Shown: one piece after another, positions 29,907 through 39,394 of the stretch
Layout of the letters: each line of letters begins with the position of its first letter
How positions within the stretch are numbered: the first letter of the stretch is position 1
NCBI GenBank assembly: GCA_032718475.1
Contig: JAUCBJ010002730.1
Location: forward strand, 1-39,394
Length of the DNA: 39,394 bases
Direction of reading: 5' to 3'
Source of the DNA: Nemertoderma westbladi
Lineage: Eukaryota > Xenacoelomorpha > Nemertodermatida > Nemertodermatidae
Notes under the pieces: generated by a model
Seen by the model: the letters and a program-made list of their open reading frames with translations, nothing else
The model's database searches: none
Told to the model about the DNA's origin: nothing
Position numbers and translations under genes: made by a program

Positions 29907-32873
29907 GTAAGTTAATGAAAAAATAAACAAATGAACTAGAAAGGAAGTATAATTTCAAATCAATTAGTGTTATTAATTAATGATTGGTTCCATAAGAGAA
30001 GGTTCATTGTTTTATGTATCAACTTTTTCCTCAGACTGCCGAGAGCCGCTCCCTTCCGTGGGACCTACACCGTTAAGGTTAATTGTTTTATGAATCAACT
30101 TTTTCCTCAGACTGCCGAGAGCCGCTCCCTTCCGTGGGACCTACACCGTTAAGGTTAATTGTTTTATGTATCAACTTTTTCCTCAGACTGCCGAGAGCCG
30201 CTCCCTTCCGTGGGACCTACACCGTTAAGGTTAATTGTTTTATGTATCAACTTTTTCCTCAGACTGCCGAGAGCCGCTCCCTTCCGTGGGACCTACACCG
30301 TTAAGGTTAATTGTTTTATGTATCAACTTTTTCCTCAGACTGCCGAGAGCCGCTCCCTTCCGTGGGACCTACACCGTTAAGGTTAATTGTTTTATGTATC
30401 AACTTTTTCCTCAGACTGCCGAGAGCCGCTCCCTTCCGTGGGACCTACACCGTTAAGGTTAATTGTTTTATGTATCAACTTTTTCCTCAGACTGCCGAGA
30501 GCCGCTCCCTTCCGTGGGACCTACACCGTTAAGGTTAATTGTTTTATGTATCAACTTTTTCCTCAGACTGCCGAGAGCCGCTCCCTTCCGTGGGACCTAC
30601 ACCGTTAAGGTTTATTGTTTTATGTATCAACTTTTTCCTCAGACTGCCGAGAGCCGCTCCCTTCCGTGGGACCTACACCGTTGAGTTTTATTTCGTGGTT
30701 TCCTTCGACGTTTGGTTTGTTAAATATTCCAGAAACACCCAACAGCTTATTAACGATGTTAAAACCATTGCTAATGTTGTCGATTTCCGCTACAGAAATT
30801 ATAATTTCAGGTGGGATTTTTATATTATGAATTAATAATTTATTAAAGTAAAGAATTTGTACAAATCGACACATTCCGATTTACACATAAAAGCAAAATC
30901 ATAATTGTGAAGACACTCAAATTATCTGAAAAATCGAGTATGGCACTGAGCGATAGACCTGGCGTCTCCCAGTCTGACCTTCAATGTCATTTCGCTGACT
31001 TTTACTTCGCAACACATCAACAACTTAAAGATTAAATAATTCATCCATGCTTAACTAGCTAAATAATTAATTATTAATGGGATAACCTTTTAGGCGCGTT
31101 AGGCCCAAGGAATGACTGTGCATCACCATGGGTGACTCTGTTTCTAATGTTGCCTTGGTTACCATATTTATCGACCAATGAAGGATGAAAGCCAGAGTTG
31201 GGCTAGGCTGCAGCTTTTAAAACACTGCGCCCAAACAGTGCTGCCCCCTCTATGGATCGAACCAGGGCCTCCTATTTGAAAGCACAGGAATGTCACCACT
31301 AGACCAAGCTGCTGCTAATAGTATAGAAATTAATTAATTATGATTTTATATAATTAAATAGTTAACTGTTGGTAATTTATTATTTATTTTACTATAAATA
31401 ATTTTAATAAAATAAAATATGTAAATTACATTAAATATCTAAATGTTCTTCCATTTGTTAATTATAAGGTAAAATCGCTAAGTTTAAAAACATCGACGAC
31501 TATCACTATTTGTTTTCAGAATCCGTTTGGTGGGAATAGAGATCTGGACAGTTCGCGACCTAATCCGATTGACGAGGAGTGAGGTGACGACTATTCGAGA
31601 GTTCGGGAAGTGGCGGCGAGATACTCTATCCCTACGAGCCCACACTGACAACGCCCATCTGTGGACACTGAATAAATTCGAAGGTTTAGAAATATCATTA
31701 TATTATATATATAATTTCATATAACTTGTTTTGGAGCGAGCATTGATATATTGTACAATCTATCTCAGTCAAATATACACAATTTATGTAACCGCAACTA
31801 TATTTTATCCTCCTAAGCAACGACCTTTACAGATGGATAGTTTCAGATGTAAACAACTTTCACAAATTTAGTTGGTGTTGAAACATTAATCATTTATTAA
31901 AAACAATACAGCCTTTCTGCCTTTGCTGCAATATTTTAGTAATCTTTCTTGTAGTTATAGTAGTTATCAATATTAATAGTTAAAGTTAATGATATTAATT
32001 ATAATTAATATTATTGAATAATGATACTGTACTTATTAGTATATTACATTTAAAATATTTATTGTTTGTTTGTTACGCTAAAGGGAAGGCAGGAAGAGGT
32101 ACAGTACCTCTGTACAGTACAGTACTGCTGAATATGGCGAAACACTTTAACATGCCCCATATTGCCCTGATTGCCAGCTGATGCAGCGGCGTTTATACCC
32201 AGACGATGAAGGAAAATGGAAAGGTGGGAATCAATAAACGATGTTGTTACCTTCTAATTGAAGGAAAAGAGCAGGTTACAGCGGCGGAAATTTCTAACCA
32301 AAACAATAAACGACGATGTTGTTGAAAATTTTCACTAATTATTTTCAATAATATAATTATATTATTATTCGTTTTTTCAACTTGAAATAAATATTTTGTA
32401 ATTGATTCCATTGCAATAATCATCATTATTGGGACATAATTAAAATAATATTAAAAAAATATTAAAAATAACGGAAATTACATTTGGATCGGGATTATTC
32501 CAACCCGGACTAATCCGATTGAAACGTTCCGGTCGGAATTGTTCAACTTTTTAACAGTTTATGAGAGTGCATAAAATAATTATTGCAAATGGAAGTGTTT
32601 CTTCAGGTGTCGACTCAATGAAATAAATGCACATTTGATGGTGTCTAAATTTAAATACGTTTAATTTAATTCATTTAACATACCTGTAGTTCAAGTAAGT
32701 AGGCCCTAGTCGTCCATTTTGTTTCCATATTTTAGGCGCTACTATTGGTGTAGGCTACATCGGTGGAATGTGTGATTCATCTAATTCCGTCGCAATTACT
32801 GCAAAGCACCACGCCGGCGTAAAACTAATGGAGATCGCAGCCACAGTCACCCACGAACTCGGTCACAATATTG
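29323..32873 (+). CDS. ADAM/reprolysin-type (M12B) metalloprotease, 5' part, four exons
   Basis: A secreted or membrane zinc endopeptidase. Exons are 29323-29906, 30643-30810, 31520-31683 and 32736-32873, with phases 2, 2, 1 and 1 agreeing across each GT-AG intron. Residues 11-32 look like a signal peptide (MTIWFVNVCAVVILASLVCQ). The prodomain follows, with CHYHGYMIRDRSKK at about 112-125 and a possible cysteine switch NHTCGN at about 169-174. RLPR at about 195-198 is a furin-type site. The catalytic domain begins at EFYFVVSFDVW. It contains LVGIEIWT, GYIGGMCDSSNSV and THELGHNIG, the start of HExxHxxGxxH. The third zinc His and later domains are not in the found exons. Intron 4 exceeds 6.5 kb. 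Could be ADAM or another reprolysin subfamily. Confidence 0.88.
29999..30682 (+). repeat. nine tandem 76-bp units duplicating a splice acceptor and exon start
   Basis: Exactly 9 x 76 bp. Each unit contains TATCAACTTTTTCCTCAG, a good pyrimidine tract and AG, then ACTGCCGAGAGCCGCTCCCT and TCCGTGGGACCTACACCGTT. Acceptor AGs fall at 30033 + 76k, k = 0 to 8 (last 30641-30642). The last unit runs into the true exon 2, with GTTGAGTTTTATTTC in place of GTTAAGGTTAATTG. The units differ from one another by at most a few bases. The 76-bp period is not a multiple of three, and a frame entering an upstream unit ends at TAA after 39 or so codons. The array occupies the end of intron 1 and the first 40 bases of exon 2. 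Confidence 0.96.
30643..30810 (+). CDS. metalloprotease exon 2
   Basis: Starts A|CTGCCG, completing the Arg codon AG|A from exon 1, so the joined frame reads NYRLPRAAPFRGTYTVEFYF. It ends TTTCAG|GTGGGA, phase 2. It encodes the N-terminal strand and first helix of the catalytic domain (FVVSFDVWFVKYSRNTQQLI). The acceptor used here is the ninth of nine equivalent copies; only this one gives an open frame into the catalytic domain. Confidence 0.85.
31086..31316 (-). mobile_element. tRNA-derived SINE, antisense in metalloprotease intron 2
   Basis: Reverse complement of the SINE at 1943-2221. On the minus strand the A-box region GCTTGGTCTAGTGGTGACAT and B box GGTTCGATCC lie at the 31316 end, and the body ends in GCGCCTAAAAGG near 31086. 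AATTAATTATTA-like words flank both ends but no clear target-site duplication can be fixed. It is more diverged than the 1.9-kb copy. Confidence 0.8.
31520..31683 (+). CDS. metalloprotease exon 3
   Basis: Acceptor TGTTTTCAG, donor GAAG|GTTTAG. Phase 2 in, phase 1 out. It encodes IRLVGIEIWTVRDLIRL through RAHTDNAHLWTLNKFEG, matching the LVGLEIWT and HDNAQLLT-type blocks of reprolysin domains. Confidence 0.87.
32222..32315 (+). repeat. dispersed repeat (CGGCGAATTAAT family), partial copy 3
   Basis: Shares GGAAAAGAGCAGGTTACAGC with copy 2 and AACCAAAACAATAAACGA with copy 1. CAATAAACGATGTTGTT occurs at both ends of this segment. Confidence 0.5.
32736..32873 (+). CDS. metalloprotease exon 4 (zinc-binding helix)
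   Basis: Acceptor CATATTTTAG, donor ATTG|GTAAGT, phase 1 at both ends. It encodes ATIGVGYIGGMCDSSNSVAI through EIAATVTHELGHNIG, with the first two zinc histidines and the catalytic Glu. The third histidine (expected as GxxHD) must come from the next exon, which I could not find up to 39394. Confidence 0.9.
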
Positions 32874-33323
32874 GTAAGTGTAGCTCCATCTACCGGTGAC
32901 AAACGTAACTAACATACATTGCGTTCCTTAAGTAGTAGTAAGTTCAGTTATAGAACGCCATATCTACCAACAATATAATGATTTCTCATAGTCAGTCATA
33001 TGTACCTGCATGTTTGATTGGCTAGCCGGCTTTAACTTCTAGAATCTTTAACTTTTGAGATTTTGAGTAAACTTAAATTTATATACTAAGTTTGTGCAAC
33101 TTTATAATATGAGAATGCTAATGTACAGTACAGTGCAGTAATTCATTGCCATATGATTAAATGGGTTGTATTTTGGAAAAAGTTTTATTATCTCCCTATA
33201 ATCTGTTCATGTGGAGTTAGTAATGTGATGGTCGGCTGCCTGGGATGCACTCGTTTTAATAAAATACCCGGAATCAAAATGGCGACTGTAGAAGTGGAAT
33301 TAAATATTTAACCTATTAAACAC

Positions 33324-33451
<128 letters not shown>

Positions 33452-33464
33452 GTGAACTGGTTCA

Positions 33465-33560
33465 AACAGGGGACAATAGCATGAATACACAGCGACAAAC
33501 CGGGGACGATCTACAATCCGGGGACGTCCCCGGAATGAAAAGATATCAAAAATGGAATCT
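33465..33560 (+). repeat. GGGGAC repeat with 16-bp palindrome, copy 1
   Basis: GGGGACAATAGCATGAATAC, then ACAAACCGGGGACGAT and ACAATCCGGGGACGTCCCCGG-type sequence. CCGGGGACGTCCCCGG is a perfect palindrome. Nearly the same sequence lies at 39187-39260 in the same orientation. Further GGGGACT words occur at 33776 and 33865. Confidence 0.75.
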
Positions 33561-33586
33561 ACGTACTAAAATTAATGGATTCTGAA

Positions 33587-34476
33587 AATTTCAGATCATT
33601 TCGGCGATGTCCCCTGTTCCACCCAAACCTGTCAAATACGTGTGTAAATTTGTGTTTGAGTTTTGAAAATTTCACTGACCCCAGTATAATGCGATAGTTT
33701 CAAGTGTCCCCTTTTCCATACAGTTAATATAACATTCCAAACACACGTTGTAGTATGGGTGCTGTTGTTCAATGTGGGGACTGGAATCTACAATGTAATT
33801 AATATGTTGTGATCTAATTTAACATTTTGACCAAACGCAGCAGTATGTGTGGTATGGTTCAAAATGGGGACTAGGAATTCATTGTCACCTAAAAAGTAGA
33901 GATTAATTTTAAGTAAGTAGAATATATATATGTCGAATGTGCCAATTTGGAAATCAAATACTTTAGTAATCGTGTTTTAAAGCAGAATGGCGCCCCTCAC
34001 TGCTATTATTTCATTCATTTCATTTCTATTATCTATTATTTCAACAAACAATAAGAAATCAAATCGAATATATAATTTTATGACAAATTTTCCTGATAAA
34101 CAACTTGATATACATTTGCAATATACAATTGAAAGTGATTCATGAAGGACATCCATTAAGAACGTTACGTTTCCTTTTCTTGCTATAATTTGTATAAGCT
34201 GATTCTGACTCAAATTCAAATTCAGTTACTTGAAAATACATCCATATCATCTTTACCAGAAACATTTCCCGAATCAGTATCAGAATTGCATAGATTGTTT
34301 TTATCTTCTTGAGAATCACCACAGACCATGTCACAGTTACTCAATGCCGGATTGCTGACATGTTGCTCACTGATGCAATCTGCAAGTTCAGCATAGTTGC
34401 TGCACCATGTAAGCTGTATCAAATAAGTCATGCCATGAACGCATGGTTTGCATAACAATAACAGACGCAGTTAACC
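33587..34476. other. non-coding intronic DNA
   Basis: Contains weakly repeated segments around ATGTGGGGACTGGAATCTA and ATGGGGACTAGGAATTC. Small minus-strand open frames between 33977 and 34458 show no motif. Confidence 0.4.
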
Positions 34477-36251
34477 TTGCCCCCAAACCCTATCCTCCTC
34501 CAACGACCCTGCCCCATCCACTCCTTCAACCCCCAACGACCTCGTCCCACCCACTCCTTCAACCTCGGACAACCCTGCCCCAACCACTCCTTCAACATGC
34601 GACAACCCTGCCCCACTCACACCTTTAAACTCAGACGACCCTGCCCCACTCACTACTTAAAACTCCGACAACCCTGCCCCACCCACTCCTTCAACCCCCA
34701 ACGACCTCGTCCCACCCACTCCTTCAACCTCGGACAACCCTGCCCCACCCACTCCTTCAACATCCGACAACCCTGCCCACTCACACCTTTAAACTCAGAC
34801 GACCCTGACCCACTCACTCCTTCAACCTCCGACAACCCTGCCCCACCCACTCCTTTAAACTCCGACAATCCTGCCCCAGCCACTCCTTTAAACTCCAATG
34901 ACCCTGCCCCACCCACTCCTTCAACCTCCGACAACCCTGCCCCACTCACTCCTTTAAACTCCAATGACCCTGCCCCACCCACTCCTTTAAACTCCGACAA
35001 TCCTGCCCCAGCCACTCCTTTAAACTCCAATGACCCTGCCCCACCCACTCCTTCAACCTCCGACAACCCTGCCCCACTCACTCCTTTAAACTCAAATGAC
35101 TCTGCCCCACCCACTCCTTCAACCTCCGACAACCCTGCCCCACTCACTCCTTTAAACTCAGACAACCCTGCCCCACTCACTCCTTTAAACTCAAATGACC
35201 CTACCCCACCCACTCATTCGACCTCCGACAACCCTGCCCCACTCACTCCTTTAAACTCAAATGACCCTGCCCCACCCACTCCTTCAACCTCCGACAACCC
35301 TGCCTCACTCACTCCTTTAAACTCAGACGACCCTGCCCCACTCACTCCTTTAAACTCAAATGACCCTGCCCCACCCACTCCTTCAACCTCCGACAACCCT
35401 GCCTCACTCACTCCTTTAAACTCAAATGACCCTGCCCCACCCACTCCTTCAACCTCCGACAACCCTGCCTCACTCACTCCTTTAAACTCAGACGACCCTG
35501 CCCCACTCACTCCTTTAAACTCAAATGACCCTGCCCCACCCACTCCTTCAACCTCCGACAACCCTGCCTCACTCACTCCTTTAAACTCAGACGACCCTGC
35601 CCCACTCACTCCTTTAAACTCCAATGACCCTGCCCCACCCACTCCTTCAACCTTCAACAACCCTGCGCCACCCACTCCTTCAACCTTCAACGACCCTGCC
35701 CCACCCACTCCATCAACCTTCAACGACCCGGCCTCACCCACTCCTTAAACCTCCGACAACCCTGCCCCACTCACTCCTTTAAACTCCGACAACCCTGCCC
35801 CACTCACTCCTTTAAACTCCGACAACCCTGCCCCACTCACTCCTTTAAACTCCGACAACCCTACCCCACTCACTCCTTTATATTCCAATGACCCTGCCCC
35901 ACCCACTCCTTCAACCTCCAACGATCTCGCCCCACCCACTCCTTCGACCTCCAACGACTCTGCCCCACCCACTCCTTCAACCTCGGACAACCCTGCCTCA
36001 CTCACTCCTTTAAACTCAGACGACCCTGCCCCACTCACTCCTTTAAACTCAAATGACCCTGCCCCACCCACTCCTTCAACCTCCGACAACCCTGCCTCAC
36101 TCACTCCTTTAAACTCAAATGACCCTGCCCCACCCACTCCTTCAACCTCCGACAACCCTGCCTCACTCACTCCTTTAAACTCCGACAACCCTGCCCCACT
36201 CACTCATTTAAATTCCAATGACCCTGCCCCACCCACTCCTTCAACCTCCAA
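34477..36251. repeat. minisatellite, 33-bp period, block 1
   Basis: Roughly 54 tandem units of 33 bp with alternating variants, such as CTCACTCCTTTAAACTC and CCCACTCCTTCAACCTC, separated by GACAACCCTGCCCCA. The period is divisible by three, giving a 423-codon plus-strand frame of (D/N)(N/D)PAPxTPLNS repeats (34477-35748) and minus-strand EFKGVSGAGLSEVEGVGGAG frames. No signal peptide, non-repeat domain or splice-supported start accompanies these frames, so I regard them as non-coding. Continues after the inserted element at 37719. Confidence 0.92.
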
Positions 36252-37718
36252 CCCTGTTGAAAATTCATAGTACATTTCCTAAGATTTGCAAGTTCCTTGC
36301 TATCAGTTTATTACACTTGTCAAAATATGTTTAGTAACAAAAATTTGGTAAACTTAATAGAGCATGTAAGTTATTTCTTTAGTTTTAATAAATATTGCAA
36401 GTGTTACTTTGCTCACTTATATTTTGCAGGTACTTGCCATGTCCCTGCAAAGTATTGCATATATGCAGATATAGGCTTACTGCAGTACTGTTAGTTGTTG
36501 GGCGAGCTTGTACTTGCCTGAGTATAGGCATAACAATGTCACCACTGTATTACATACAACAGTTCAGTAGTTTCAGTGGGGCCTGCCAGTTGTCAGGTCT
36601 GAATGCAGCTATCCCAGGTAGCACATGACATCCACGAAAGAAATTAAACGTTCATATTGGTACTTTTTTCCTGCGATTCTGAACATCTATGAAATATTGT
36701 TTAATATAGGTAAAAAATGCTGACGTTGTTAGTAATATATCAAATTGGGACATTGACATTAGGTAATTTAACGTCCTAATGGATCGAAATTGAATATGAA
36801 CCAAAACAAACTAATATTTAGCATTCCTATTACATTATTCAGTTTTGCGTTCTTTTTTGGTGATTTAATGAGTGATTCCTCTGATTACCAAAGCTGCTAT
36901 GTTAGAAAGCAATAAGAAAAGAAAATAATGAAGAAAGAAAGCCGAAAAATGTTGTTTTGTTTATACCAAATACTATTAAATTTTGTTGAGATAAAGCAGA
37001 TATATGGGCGTTGGAATGTTCAAGCTATTAATATCGCAAGATAAATATTTTTAATCGCAAAACATTATTTTTTAATTGTGCAGTTTTCTTATGCTTCAAT
37101 TGCTTTTGTGTATTATTTACATTTTTGAATAAATATAAAATGACAAATGACCTATTACAAGGTCTTAAAGTTAATACATTGTCGTAGATTTATCAATATG
37201 AATATTCTATTTTGTCTGAAAATAAGATAAATTATATTAATCTAACTAATCGAATACGAATATATGGGTCATCACCAAAATATATCAAGGATACTCTCAT
37301 ATCACTATGGATTAAATATTTTCATATATACTCTGCTGTTTCTTGTTCTAAATGTATAGGGTATTGTAGGTGTAGGCCTGTAGATTGTAGGGTGTAGGGA
37401 TTGGATAAGGTACCCCCCCCCCCCCCCCCCCACCCCCCTCCCATCTACACAGAACATGCACACACATGCACAGTGCAGTGATTGGTCAGTCTCACGTTTG
37501 AGTTTTATATTATAATTTGCATTGATAAATTTATAATTACTTTCTATTTACATGACATACTGTTTAAAATTACCAAGTGCCTAATTAAAACTTTACATTC
37601 ATAGAAAGATTTGGCTTATTAAGTGATATACTTTACATATCTTGGCAAGTACTTGTTAAGAAGATAGCAAGTAGACTTTACAAGTACTTAGTATGTGTAA
37701 CAGGGATTTTCAACAGGG
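36252..37718 (+). mobile_element. 1,467-bp DNA transposon inserted in the minisatellite
   Basis: Ends are CCCTGTTGAAAATTC and its inverted partner GGATTTTCAACAGGG (14 of 15 matched). The minisatellite stops at the left end and resumes exactly at the right end with AACGATCTCGCCCC, a phrase also present at 35929. AA flanks both ends, so the duplication is short. Subterminal copies of GCAAGTAC(TT)/AAGTACTTGC lie near both ends (36289, 36397, 36429, 36509; 37644, 37667, 37679), as is usual for transposase binding sites. No transposase frame is present, so the element is non-autonomous. Superfamily not determined. Confidence 0.8.
37413..37431 (+). repeat. poly-C homopolymer
   Basis: About 19 C with a following CACCCCCC stretch, inside the transposon. 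Confidence 0.9.
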
Positions 37719-38119
37719 AACGATCTCGCCCCACCCACTCCTTCAACCTCCAACGACTCTGCCCCACCCACTCCTTCAACCTCGGACAACCCTGCCCCAC
37801 TCACTCCTTTAAACTCCAACGACCCTGCCCCACCCCCTCCTTTAAACTCCAATGACCCTGCCCCATACACTCCTTTAAACTCCGACGACCCTGCCCCACC
37901 CCCTCCTTTAAACTCCAATGACCCTGCCCCATCCACTCCTTCAACCTCCGACAACCCTGCCCCATTCACTCCTTTAAAATCAGACAACCCTGCCCCACCC
38001 ACTCCTTTAAATTCCAACGACCCAGCCCCACCCACTTCTTTAAACTCCAACGACCCTGCCCCACCCACTCCTTTAAACTCCATCGACACAGCCCCACTCA
38101 CTCCTTTAAACTCCGACAA
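37719..38119. repeat. minisatellite, 33-bp period, block 2
   Basis: About 12 further units of the 34477-36251 array, resuming in the same register after the transposon. It ends at AAACTCCGACAACTTAGGC. The minus-strand open frame 37688-38242 (EFKGVxGAGSLEFKGV repeats) starts in unique DNA to the right (RRRRWNNTEV) but has no recognised domain. Confidence 0.9.
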
Positions 38120-38332
38120 CTTAGGCACTTCAATATCTCTCTGTATCTCTGCTTTATTGTCCAATCTTCTAGTTGCTCTGCTTCTTTTTGGGTAAGATTT
38201 GATAACTTCCGTGTTATTCCACCTTCTTCTTCTTGTATTCAATACCTTTTCTCCTTCCTTTTCAACCCCATAAACAAGTTAACATCCATGTATTTACAAT
38301 TATTTTATACATTGATTTCATTTACTATTAAT

Positions 38333-38449
38333 ACACTTTGTAAAAAGTAGCACTTTTTAGAGGTCGGCCAGAGTGTGTTTATTATCTGAACGAAGCGAGT
38401 GTTATAAAATGTCATAACGCTATAAAGTGCATCTTTCTTATAAGTATGT
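38333..38449. repeat. foldback element, ACATACTT...GCACTTT family, copy 2
   Basis: Left arm 38333-38358 (ACACTTTG then AAAAGTAGCACTTT), right arm 38424-38449 (AAAGTGCATCTTTCTTATAA then GTATGT). Arms are imperfectly complementary and share words with 571-710, including the internal GAACGAA. Confidence 0.55.
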
Positions 38450-38453
38450 TTGT

Positions 38454-38607
38454 AATTTTCTCCAATTATATCAACTTTATACATAGAAACTTGTTTGCAC
38501 TTAACTTGAAATTGTGAATCCCAGGCATAACCAAGAAAGTTCAACTTTTTGATCCTATAACAATTTTTCTAGAACTGTACAAAGTTGATATAATTAGAGA
38601 ATTAGAG
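38454..38607. repeat. inverted repeat around AATTATATCAACTTT
   Basis: The left arm at 38454-38488 contains CCAATTATATCAACTTTATA. The right arm at 38567-38607 contains the complement TACAAAGTTGATATAATTAG. The spacer is about 78 bp. A second small foldback lying directly against the first. Confidence 0.6.
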
Positions 38608-38619
38608 AAAAACACTTAA

Positions 38620-39180
38620 GGCCCCGGTAGCACTACTTCAATAATTTTTTTCAAAAATTTTTTTAATTTCATCTAGAGCAGATTTATCAAGATTCCAAAT
38701 TTGAAAACCGCTTAGCAAGATCTGTCCTATTTCTCGAGATATTGCTGTCTGTCCGTTTTACTGTCGGTTTGTCCGTCAGTATGTCTGTCCGTCAATAAAA
38801 AACATACGATTTGTCTAATAAAATTCCCTGTGTGGGTTTTCGTGGTCGGTGACTTCATTTCTGATGTCATTAATCAAATTTGCCCTTCGTCGGTTCTGTC
38901 TGTATGCCTGTCAGTCTGTCTGTCAAAATATAACCTATTTTTAGCATGGTTTATGCTTTCTTGTTGATACCTATATATTGACAAACTTTCTCACATATTA
39001 ACAGACAATTTTTGCGCGGGAAGGTTCAAATTTTAAAGGCAATTATCTCGGAATGGTTTTTTTTGCATAAAAATAGCTTCAGACAATTCAATTTTCAATA
39101 AATTTTCAAAAATTTTGCTCGGAGGGGTAAAATATACATTTACATACGGATACGGATTACACAGGATTACGTTGTACCTG
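38620..39180. other. non-coding DNA with CTGTCTGTCCG-type words
   Basis: Short iterated (TCTGTCTGTCCG) and (GTCAGTATGTC) words at 38745-38795 and again at 38900-38925. No gene. Confidence 0.4.
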
Positions 39181-39186
39181 ATTCAT

Positions 39187-39260
39187 ACCGGGGACAATTG
39201 CATGAATACACAACGACAAACCGGGGACGATTAACAATCCGGGGACGTCCCCGGAGTGAA
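39187..39260 (+). repeat. GGGGAC repeat with 16-bp palindrome, copy 2
   Basis: Matches 33465-33560 in direct orientation: GGGGACAATTGCATGAATAC, ACAAACCGGGGACGATTAAC and CCGGGGACGTCCCCGG. The similarity fades after GGAGTGAATTGG. Confidence 0.75.
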
Positions 39261-39394
39261 TTGGTAGCTAAAATGCAATCTACATCAACATCATTTTTTC
39301 TTCATAATCAGTATGAAATAAATGAATCGCTTATTAAAATATAAATTTTAGAAACGAAATAATACATGTATTGTTTTCTTCTTATATATTAAGA

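Noticed and set aside
30007-30684. Staggered 73-codon frames beginning MFYVSTFSSDCREP
   Set aside because: They repeat every 76 bp and are read through intron/acceptor sequence in the wrong frame; the splice-consistent frame is RLPRAAPFRG.
34477-35748. 423-codon proline/threonine-rich open frame
   Set aside because: By-product of the 33-bp period, inside the presumed metalloprotease intron, with equally long minus-strand frames.
36429-36494. Possible metalloprotease exon after a TTTTGCAG acceptor (GTCHVPAKYC)
   Set aside because: It does not supply the required GxxHD continuation of the zinc motif, soon reaches a stop, and lies inside the inserted transposon.

Overview
The window is AT-rich eukaryotic nuclear DNA from a metazoan, most likely a marine invertebrate. 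The reasons are split genes with GT-AG introns, Pol III tRNA genes with internal boxes, tRNA-derived SINEs, non-LTR retrotransposon remnants, a THAP-type P element, many foldback elements and long minisatellites. An echinoderm-like deuterostome is my best guess from repeat style and the frequent TAGGCCTA-type words. That is inference, not demonstrated.

Layout. 1-2.9 kb: AT-rich DNA with two foldback elements, a SINE-like 3' tail and a complete tRNA-derived SINE with an 18-bp target-site duplication. 3.7-10.7 kb: four tRNA-Asp(GTC) copies (three look intact, one degenerate) plus two minus-strand fragments, partly in duplicated blocks. Interspersed are a 1.4-kb, 30-bp-period minisatellite, a 5'-truncated LINE and a second LINE fragment of the same family, and a MITE whose inverted ends are tandem 15-mers. 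10.7-13.4 kb: no gene recognised. 13.4-15.7 kb (minus): a three-exon type II membrane glycosyltransferase of family GT31 (beta-1,3-galactosyl/N-acetylglucosaminyltransferase-like, 368 aa). 15.9-19.75 kb: a P-element transposon with 73-bp inverted repeats and a broken transposase. 19.75-29 kb: mostly non-coding, with LINE remnants, tandem and iterated-motif repeats, and a possible first exon of a minus-strand membrane protein near 29.1 kb. 29.3 kb to the right edge (plus): the 5' part of an ADAM/reprolysin-type (M12B) metalloprotease gene. Four exons are seen (signal peptide, prodomain, catalytic domain up to HELGHNIG). The remaining exons lie beyond or could not be found. Its last visible intron holds a TG microsatellite, a palindromic repeat, a long 33-bp-period minisatellite and a 1,467-bp transposon inserted into that minisatellite.

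The most unusual structure is in the metalloprotease gene. The 3' splice site of intron 1 together with the first ~40 bases of exon 2 has been amplified into nine near-identical head-to-tail 76-bp units (29999-30682). Only the last unit continues into the real exon. The transcript therefore carries nine equivalent splice acceptors, eight of which lead to frameshift and early termination. Both secretory-pathway genes were assembled from open frames plus splice-site and phase agreement; no transcript evidence was available.
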